From the NCBI GenBank assembly GCA_001599935.1, contig BCIJ01000002.1, forward strand, positions 37,811 through 101,810: a stretch of DNA of 64,000 bases. The letters run 5' to 3'. Made by a program: the position numbers and the translations under genes. The notes beneath the pieces are model-generated. The model ran no database searches and was not told where the DNA came from. It saw nothing but the letters and a program-made list of their open reading frames with translations. The stretch comes from Holtermannia corniformis. Its lineage: Eukaryota > Basidiomycota > Tremellomycetes > Holtermanniales. Positions 56,998-64,000 of the stretch are shown here, piece by piece. Each line of letters begins with the position of its first letter. Positions within the stretch are counted from its first letter, which is position 1.

Positions 56998-58595
56998 ATG
57001 AGTAAGGAGAATATCATTGTCGTCGTGAGTGTGTCAGGCCTGACGAGCGACGTCCACTGAGTGACCTCAGGGCGGCGGCGTTTTCGGCCTCTCGACCGCT
57101 CTGCACTTGGCTCGCCGAGGCTACACCAATGTCAAGGTGCTAGACCGCCATGCACCCCCATCAGCTGCATCTGCAGGCAACGACCTCAACAAGATCTTCC
57201 GCACCGAGTACGCCGACAGCATCTACTGCGAGCTGGCACAGGAAGCGCGCACACTCTGGCTCGAGGAGGAGATCCTGGCGGGGTGCTACAATGAGAACGG
57301 CTATATCTTTTCGGTCACTGGCGAAAGCGCTGTCAGGTAGGTCTGTCTCATCTCTGGTCGCTGAGACTGATCAGCCAGTGTGGCAAACTACCAAGCGGCA
57401 GTTGACAACTCGCGAGCTCGAGGTGTCGAGTTCGAGGAGTTGACTACGCCTGAGCAGTTCAAGGCGAAGGCGCCATTCCTGGATGGTCCAATGAGGTACA
57501 ATCCAGGTGTCCGATGTATTCAGGACTGACCACGTCTTAGCAACTGGCGAGGTGTCTACAACCCCAAAGCAGGGTGGACGCATGCCCGCAATGGGTTGGA
57601 TGCCTACGCGCGCGAAGCAGCCCGTCTAGGCGTTCAATTTGTTTCGGGCGCTAGCGGAGCCATGGCGAAACTGTGGATCCAACATGGTCGCTGTGTAGGA
57701 GTCATCACAGAAGACGGAACTGAGTGGTCTGCGGACAAGGTCATTGTCGCCGCTGGTGCATGGACCGTACGTGCGCGTTTGCGATCAATCATAGCATCTA
57801 ATCTAGTCCAGGAATCGATCCTTGACACTGGAGGTCAAATCGAGGCGAGGGCGTGAGTCATGTGTCGATCGCTGGCTCGCTTCTGATCGCGCTGCTATCA
57901 TAGGTGGTGCTTTGCCCACATTCAGCTCACGGCAGCCGAGGCCGAGACGTTCCGCAACGCTCCGGTGATCAACAACCGCGAGGTCAGTGTGCAAAGGTAG
58001 GCTCACAGTAGGGGCTGACCGTACAGCTTGGCTACATGTTCCAGCCAGATGTCGATGGTCGTCGTTTGAAAGTCTGCGCCCATTCAACCGGAGTACGTCG
58101 CTTCGACCGCTTCACGCACCGCTGACCGTTCTAGTTCACGTTTGCATCACATCCTCCGCGATGCAAGACTGAGAACCCGACCGACACCATCCCCGAGTCT
58201 CAAAGGGTTGCCATCAGGGCGTTCCTGCGAGCTTGCATGCCGACATATGCGGATCGGCCTTTTGCTTACGAGCGCTTGTGCTGGGACGGTGATTCACCAG
58301 ACGCCCACTTTATCGTCACCGAGCTCCCCGACACTCCGGGCGCGTATGTCGCTGCTGGCGGATCCGCCCACGCTTTCAAGGTGATCCATATGGCCAGTGT
58401 AACAAGCAGCACTGACTCGCGCAGTTCCTTCCCAATATCGGGCGCTACGTCGCCGACCTAGTCGAAGACAAGCTGGACCCAAAGCTCGCTCAGCTGTGGC
58501 GCTGGCGACCCGAAGTCGAGCGCAAGCCCGACACGGCGCGTCCGAACGTTCCCGTGCAGGACCTGAAGGATATGGAAGGGTGGCGGGGCGAATAG
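56998..58595 (+). CDS. FAD-dependent amine/amino-acid oxidoreductase (sarcosine oxidase/amadoriase type)
   Basis: Flavoenzyme of the MSOX/fructosyl-amine-oxidase group. ATG 56998 gives MSKENIIVV, and splicing joins the FAD-binding GGGVFGLSTALHLARRGYTN. Then KVLDRHAPPSAASAGNDLNK and IFRTEYADSIYCELAQEART, a signature of this family. Later GWTHARNGLDAYAREAARLG, WSADKVIVAAGAWT, CFAHIQLTAAEAETFRNAPV and FAYERLCWDGDSPDAHFIVT, in which the Cys is where family members bind FAD covalently. It ends LKDMEGWRGE. Seven introns, mostly 40-60 nt. Substrate could be an N-methyl or glycated amino acid, pipecolate, or saccharopine-like; not resolved. Only 16 bases separate its stop from that of the convergent regulator. 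Confidence 0.9.
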
Positions 58596-58611
58596 ACCCA
58601 GGGTATGCATC

Positions 58612-61521
58612 TCATCGAGGGTACTGCGGTGGTGATACCTCTGAAAAGCTCATGGGAGGAAAGTACCATGCGTTGCCCGTTTGCAGTGATGAAGGCGGGC
58701 TGAGAGACGTCGAGGTATGACCTTGTCCGTGCACGGGTTCGCGCAGTAGACTTTGTAGGAAATGGTCAAAGTCGTTGCTACTGCCAGCCGGCGCATTGTT
58801 TGATACAGTTTGCGGGGGGATGTTGTCTGCCCAGCTGAAGGTTGAGACGCTCGAGGACCCGAGGTTGGGCTGCCCGTCGCTGAAGGCGTTTGCTTGCAAG
58901 AGCTGCTGGCCCGTAGGCGATGGCATTGGCGCTGGGTGATCAGCCACCGCCCATTCGTCTCGCAAGGATTGTAGGACGTGTGCAGACTGCTTGGGAGTCT
59001 CCCACGTTCTGCCTGCAGAAAGTAAGCGCATCAGATCGAGGGATCCAGGTTTCTTACCCATCTCATTCATCGCAGAGATCTGCAAGGTCAGCTCGTGTGG
59101 GAAGCACGGCATGTAAACCTACACATTCGTCGACGCCATGCAGTGCGGTTTGACTCTCGTTTGGATTAGTCTGCTGCGTCCGCAGCGAGCGCATGAGAAA
59201 GATGGTACCGGCAATGAAGGCAATGTTGACTGCACGAGTGGTCAGCACCGTGTCGTGCCAGAGGCGACGTACATAGAGACAAGGGAGCGAACGGCAGCCC
59301 GAACGTGCTGTGGTAAGCCTGGCAACGATCAGCCGGGTCCATTGGTCAAGTCGACTACCTACCGTCATGAGTCGCACGACTGCCGATGCCGCCGAGTCAC
59401 ACCGCGACATTGACAGCTCGTACACGCTGTCTCTTTGCGCGCTCTGGTAAAAGGGTCGGTGCAAGAGCATGATTGCAAGATTGTACAGCAGGTGAAGAGT
59501 CAAGACGTGCGGTGCGACGCGCTGCTTGGAAATGTTCGACGTGCTAATCGTATCCGGCAGTTCGGTTTCCCATGCCTGCAAGCGGCGATCGAGGTCAAAC
59601 AGGGCGTCGTTACGGCCCCGTGCAGCACAATGTGGCTTCAGGGAATAGCTGTAATCGCCTTAGCCACGTCACGGATTCGCAGGCAGGCTTACATCTCATC
59701 GATGAGGTCGGATATCACGATGGCGAGCTTGCAGGTGTAGTGAAACGTGGTCGACACCATACCAGGCCGTATAGTTGCCGCGTGGACTCGTCGATCCGAC
59801 TGTACGAGAGCCGTGTCGTAGTCCTCATCGCGGTATCGGGCAGTGATCTGCGCCCAGAGGGCAGGCGGTTGCCAGGCTGCACTGTCGATCGCAGCATCAA
59901 CTTCAGGCAGAGCCAAGTTGTGATCTCCATGGCGATATGCAACAAAGCGACCAGCGGCGAGAGACCACAGCTACTTTGGGTGAGTAGACTTTTCGCGATA
60001 GCGAGCAGTGACCGACCTTGTCCGTGATGTAGACCGACCAAAAAGTGGTATCTCTGCTTTTGCGGGTAGCCTCGGTGATGAGGCCCCGTTCTACAAAGCC
60101 TTGGCACTGAGCGCACGTCAGAAAGCTAGCAGACGTCGCGTATGGCATACGTCAATATTGACGCCAATCTGCGGGAATCAGCACACACGCAGTGGAGACC
60201 GCTTGACTGACAGCCTGAGCGACCCTTGCCGCCGACCCAAACGTCACGAAGCCGGTGTTGAGCGCGCCCTTGCCGTGTTTTCGGCTGCCGTCGTAGCTTT
60301 GCCAAGTCAGCGTCAGTCTAATCGACGAGAGCGACTGTACCTTCCGAGCAGCATCAAAGCGCTGACCGAGCTCAGCAGCGGCTTTTCGTACTCGGCAGCA
60401 AGGTGCATCCTAGCCTTGCTGGCAAACAGATGCTGAACAGGCGGACACATGGCACCGCCAAACGAGATTGCCAATGACAAGAGGGCGTTGTGCAGCACAG
60501 GCGAGTAGAACGCCGTGCGAGTCAGTGGCGGATCGTGGGTTGCAGGGACTTGAAGACAGACGCGCATATCGCGGAGAAAAGCCGGGTAGTCGAGGACCTA
60601 TGATCGTGAGCTACTTGGCAGGTGGCCGCGACGTACCATGCACCAATGCGCAAAGAATGCGCCAAAGATGTCTAGCAGCGAGTCGTGCATCTGTTTCGTC
60701 AAGCCGGCTTCGACAGGGAGATGCCGTGACCAGTCGATGTAGACGTTTTGTGTGTGTAGCGGGTCGAGATCCAGTCGTCGCTCACCATGTAGGTGGGGTG
60801 AAACGAGGGGTTGTTGGAAAGGCGTCCAGTCGGACTCGCGGTAATGCACTGCGGCCGAGGTATGGCCGAAATGCTCTAGCCGCCCTTCGTCGTCCAGCTG
60901 GATAGGTTAGCTTTGACCACTCATCGTCCGCGTCACTCGCATGTAATTTGTCCAAACCCAGCGATGGGTCTCGACGGCCGTCTGTGTCGAGCGACGAGGC
61001 TTGCTCTAGCGGTGAAGCCTGCTCTGGCTGTCGTCTCGGTCCCGAGATATCGATGGCATTGGACGGCCGCGGGATGCTGTAGATGTCGAGCAGTGTCTCG
61101 AGACTGTCGACGCGCGCCCGCAGCTGGACGTTTTCGACTTGTACATTGCTCTGACGATCAGGCGCAGATCGCTCGACTAGTAGTCCTTCAAGAGCATGGA
61201 TCCGGCCGCGCAGCGAGGACACGTATGCCGAGGAAGACGCGCTGGATAGTCATGAGCCGAGCTATCACCAGCTCGTGTACGCACCGCCTGCCATCCTCTT
61301 CGTTGCTATACGCGCATGCTTCGTGATTCGCACGGCACGTCGAGCAAGCGGGGCGCTCGCCGTCGCATTTCACTTTGCTGCGCCATGCTGTCAGCAGCGA
61401 GTCTGATCCAGAACATGTCGACTTGCCGCCGACGACAGACGCAGCAGGCTTTGGAGACGTGTGAGAGTCTGCGCCGACTGGGAGGTGCGCTGGTGCCTGC
61501 TGGCCCTGAGAGTGCGCTCAT
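58612..61521 (-). CDS. Zn(II)2Cys6 transcription factor adjacent to catabolic genes
   Basis: Likely regulator of the neighbouring genes. ATG 61521: MSALSGPAGTSAPPSRRRLS. The zinc cluster HVSKACCVCRRR joins across a GC-AG intron (61378-61426) to KVKCDGERPACSTCRANHEA, giving a six-Cys cluster. A leucine-rich coiled-coil-like segment follows (RGRIHALEGLLVERSAPD, VQLRARVDSLETLLDI). The fungal-specific middle domain has DWSRHLPVEAGLTKQMHDSL, FYSPVLHNALLSLAISFGGA, ASKARMHLAAEYEKPLLSS and LTLHLLYNLAIMLLHRPFYQ. It ends SEVSPPQYPR. This layout is the usual pathway-specific activator architecture. Introns are short and numerous, so the span is firm but not each exon. Confidence 0.88.
61378..61426 (-). 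other. GC-AG intron inside the zinc cluster
   Basis: On the minus strand the intron begins GCAAGT and ends GCGCAG, 49 nt, with CTGAC near the 3' end. Removing it gives CRRRKVKCDGE in frame; using the nearby GT does not. GCAAGT is the usual donor for rare GC-AG introns. Confidence 0.65.
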
Positions 61522-62612
61522 GCTGATCTGTTGCGCAGGAGTATGAAGCGCATTACAGTCGGGCGGGTGAAGGCCGGGTAGACAATCCCGATGGTGCTGA
61601 TAGGTTCAGTCATTTGACCGCCACGCGAACGGCCGGAACGCGGGGCTCAGCTGCCGAACATCCTTATCAGCAAGGACCAAAGACTGCAACGTCCTGCGTC
61701 AAGACGCTGTTTGTGCGATGTAGACTTGCTCTAGAGTTTGCGCTGATCAGGCCAACCGTGTGTGAACGCACGGCGAGTCTCGCATGGCTCTGCACACGAT
61801 GATCTTCCACTGGTGATCGGCAATGCCCGAGAAATCCTCCTTGGCGCCTTTCGCGTCCTTTGCCTGCCGCCGCCGCAGCAGCTTTCCGCATGATCGACGA
61901 GCCGAGCTGAGCAAGACTGGCTCCGGTCTCGACCATGTATGTAGCCGTCCGGGGGATCGGTGCTCCCAGATGGACATGTCCTGAGACCGACCTGAGTTTA
62001 GGCGATCCAGCGACGTGCGACCCACGAAAGGAGACTCACCTTGCCTTGCCTTGCTCTGATCAACTGGGCCTGTAACGAGGATGCATCAGACGATTATCAC
62101 CCACACGACGACCAGCACTGCCCAGCGGTCAATTGCACAGACGTGACTCGCCCGCGGCATTCGCAACAGGGCGGCGTTCAGACCTGTACAGCTTGACATC
62201 TGCAGAGAGACTTGACAACCGCATCCCGCCAAGACCGGTGTTGTACCGCAATGGCAGACCCTCGACAGCAGCATCACCATCTTGCTTTTCGTTTCGCATG
62301 CCTAAACGTCCGAGCTCATGTGACGTAGGTGCGCGCTCGCAATCGGCTTCGTTCCTCTTGCTGTGTACGACCACCTTGCGCTCGGGTCAGGAAACTGACA
62401 GCACCGTCCACAAGAGCTCGGCATCTTGCAGACCGAGTGCCAAAACGTCAGACTGCACCGAGGTCAAACTAGCGTCCGAGCGAGCGGCGGCGGCAATAGT
62501 GCCCGTGCTCGTGTGCCAGTAAGTCGGCGCCAGCGTGGGCAAAGGTATCAGCTGATCATGGCTCACGCACGTATAAGACCTTGGGCAGTCTGCTCTCTCA
62601 CCCTCAGTCATC
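61522..62612. other. Region of uncertain coding content upstream of the MATE gene
   Basis: About 1.1 kb. The minus strand shows a 75-codon open stretch (about 62155-62375) with VVHSKRNEADCERAPTSHEL and LPLRYNTGLGGMRLSSLSAD, and a further open stretch at 61799-61980 with AKDAKGAKEDFSGIADHQWK. They could be exons of one gene of about 190 residues, but splices of 30 and 73 nt are weak and I recognise no family. Confidence 0.4.
61799..62380 (-). CDS. Possible unknown small gene (tentative)
   Basis: Chaining minus-strand exons gives KRNEADCERAPTSHELGRLG, RLSSLSADVKLYRSERRPVA, RPVDQSKARQ, GRSQDMSIWEHRSPGRLHTW and a Lys/Asp-rich end KDFSG-like region before a stop near 61799. Amino-acid composition is protein-like, yet the start and two junctions are unresolved and another frame over 61850-61930 (ETGASLAQLGSSIMRKAAAA) competes. 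I report it as a candidate only. Confidence 0.3.
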
Positions 62613-64000
62613 ATGTCAAATTTTCCGCACGCGTCCCAGATCTCGTCGAGCCTCTCGACTTCACCCTATGGTCCGTGCATCAGCTGACCGGCTGCGCCAT
62701 GCTAATCGTCAAATCGCAGCGGTCCAATCCAACCTCGAAAACCTGATCAATCGGTCCCGAACCCACCCCCATCCTCATCGATTGAGCACCCACTCTGCTC
62801 AACGACCATTACTTGCGCCCTCGACCGCACTGGATGATGAACCTCCAACACCCGACTCGGTTCTCAAGTCTGCCATTGCGGCCGAGGAAGACGATGAGAA
62901 TGCTGCCATCCTCCTCTCGTCGGATGCGGACGAGGATAGTGCACTGCTCCCACCGCCGACAAGCTCGCGTCGCGGCCGTGCATCATATGGCACACTCAGC
63001 ACCCCGCTCGGTTTCGCCCGCTCAGACCAGGAACGCCGCAGGCTGAGCGCAAGTCATCCGAGGGCAGGCTCATCCCGCTCTCGCTCGGCCAAGCGAAGTC
63101 CACCTAGGCGAGAGCCCGTGCTCCCACCCGAGATCTCACCGGCCGCCTCACCCGGTGCGAGTGGCATCTCACTTCTCTCGGCTCCAGGTGGAATCTCCCC
63201 CGTGTCCACACTACGAGGTCGACACCACGAGCCGCGACCGCTTCAGGCAGGCTACGTAGATGAGGAAGGCGAAGGATTGCTGGATGAAGAGCGCCTGGCC
63301 GTAGGCTTGGGAATGGGATTGGGCGGCTATGCGGGCGGTCAAGCACACGGCCATCCCATCGATGCCGATCCAGCAGAAGAGCTCGACGCAACAGATCTCC
63401 AGCTACCGACCGGAGATGACGGGCGAGAAGTCATGGTCGGCCGCCAGGCCCTCAGGGTTTGCCATCAGTTCATTCCCCCAACTCGATGCTGATACCAGGT
63501 CCAGGCTGAGATCCCGATCCTTCTTCGAAACGCCGTCCCGGCATTCTTGACACAGTTTGCAGAGTACTCGCTCGTCTTGGCGTCGGTCATCAGTATCGGA
63601 CATCTCGGCACTACGGATCTTGCAGCGTCCTCGTGAGTCGGGCTCTGAGGTCGGGGCTTGTGCGCTGACGAGCTTGTACAGACTTGCGTCTATGACAGCT
63701 TCAGTGTCGTGCTTCTCCATTGTCCAGGGCTTGGCTTCTGCGCGTGAGTCGGGTCGGTTTTGTTGATTGACTAGACTGACGTGAGCGGCAGTGGATACAC
63801 TACTGCCTGCCGCCTGGACCTCGTCTGACCCGACCCGCGTCGGGCTCTGGACACAGCGCATGGCCGTTGTCATGGTCGTGGCCATGGTATGTAACGTATG
63901 TGATGCGCGAATGATTCAAACTCAAGGATCGCAGATGCCGATGCTGCTCCTCTTTTGGAATGTCGAAGGGATCTTGCTCATGCTTCGTCAAGGTCGGTCT
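62613..64000 (+). CDS. MATE-family multidrug/toxin efflux transporter (3' end cut off)
   Basis: H+- or Na+-coupled antiporter of the fungal MATE group. ATG 62613 starts MSNFPHASQISSSLSTSPYA, then across a 48-nt intron VQSNLENLINRSRTHPH. A long hydrophilic N-terminal tail has acidic clusters (AAEEDDENAAILLSSDADED) and Arg/Ser-rich SRSRSAKRSPPRREPV. A 43-nt intron joins GRQALR to VQAEIPILLRNAVPAFLTQF, then AEYSLVLASVISIGHLGTTD, the canonical MATE first helices. Later LASMTASVSCFSIVQGLASA, LDTLLPAAWTSSDPTRVGLW, TQRMAVVMVVAM and LLLFWNVEGILLMLRQG match the second and third helices. The gene leaves the window at the right edge. Confidence 0.88.

Overview
The window is compact nuclear DNA from a fungus, most likely a yeast-like basidiomycete. 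I infer this from about 30 genes in 64 kb on both strands, almost all split by very short introns. Introns are typically 34-48 nt, with GT...AG ends and a CTGAC/CTGAT-like branch site close to the 3' end. Gene families also fit: Zn(II)2Cys6 regulators, PHO89, DAL5-type permease, GOT1, MYG1, LCL3, a ROM-type RhoGEF and a fungal bestrophin. Base composition and intron style would suit a Pucciniomycotina (Mixia-like) genome, but I cannot prove this without a search. I see no CRISPR array, insertion sequence or tRNA gene.

Layout. 0-3 kb: a hybrid histidine kinase cut by the left edge. 3.3-6.5 kb: an unrecognised minus-strand gene, a small membrane protein and a short-chain dehydrogenase. 6.9-10.2 kb: coatomer gamma (SEC21). 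10.3-12.5 kb: bestrophin-type channel. 12.6-14.6 kb: phosphate transporter PHO89 with Pho4-type sites upstream. 14.9-18.6 kb: RhoGEF with a CNH tail. 19.0-22.2 kb: a large unknown membrane protein with FG-like motifs. 22.4-23.8 kb: a small unknown gene and GOT1. 24.1-26.1 kb: a proline-rich protein and ribosomal eS17. 26.4-32.0 kb: a family of F-box/LRR-like genes, one of them decayed. 33.2-37.1 kb: LCL3, ribosomal eS6 and ribosomal uS15. 37.6-45.4 kb: a Zn2Cys6 regulator, MYG1 and a Cti6-like PHD protein.

45.6-61.5 kb looks like one catabolic neighbourhood: a TauD-type dioxygenase, a dienelactone-hydrolase-like enzyme, a GNAT acetyltransferase, 5-oxoprolinase, a DAL5-type organic-anion permease, a FAD-dependent amine oxidase and a Zn2Cys6 regulator. 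GATAAG sites lie in two of its promoter regions. Uptake plus ring opening or oxidation of nitrogen- or sulfur-containing substrates under a local regulator is the most coherent reading, but it is an inference. A MATE transporter runs off the right edge.

Exon joins given for the histidine kinase, SEC21, GOT1, uS15, TauD, the 125-residue gene, the proline-rich gene and two F-box genes were checked by hand to keep frame. Others are given as spans, with introns described where I could resolve them.
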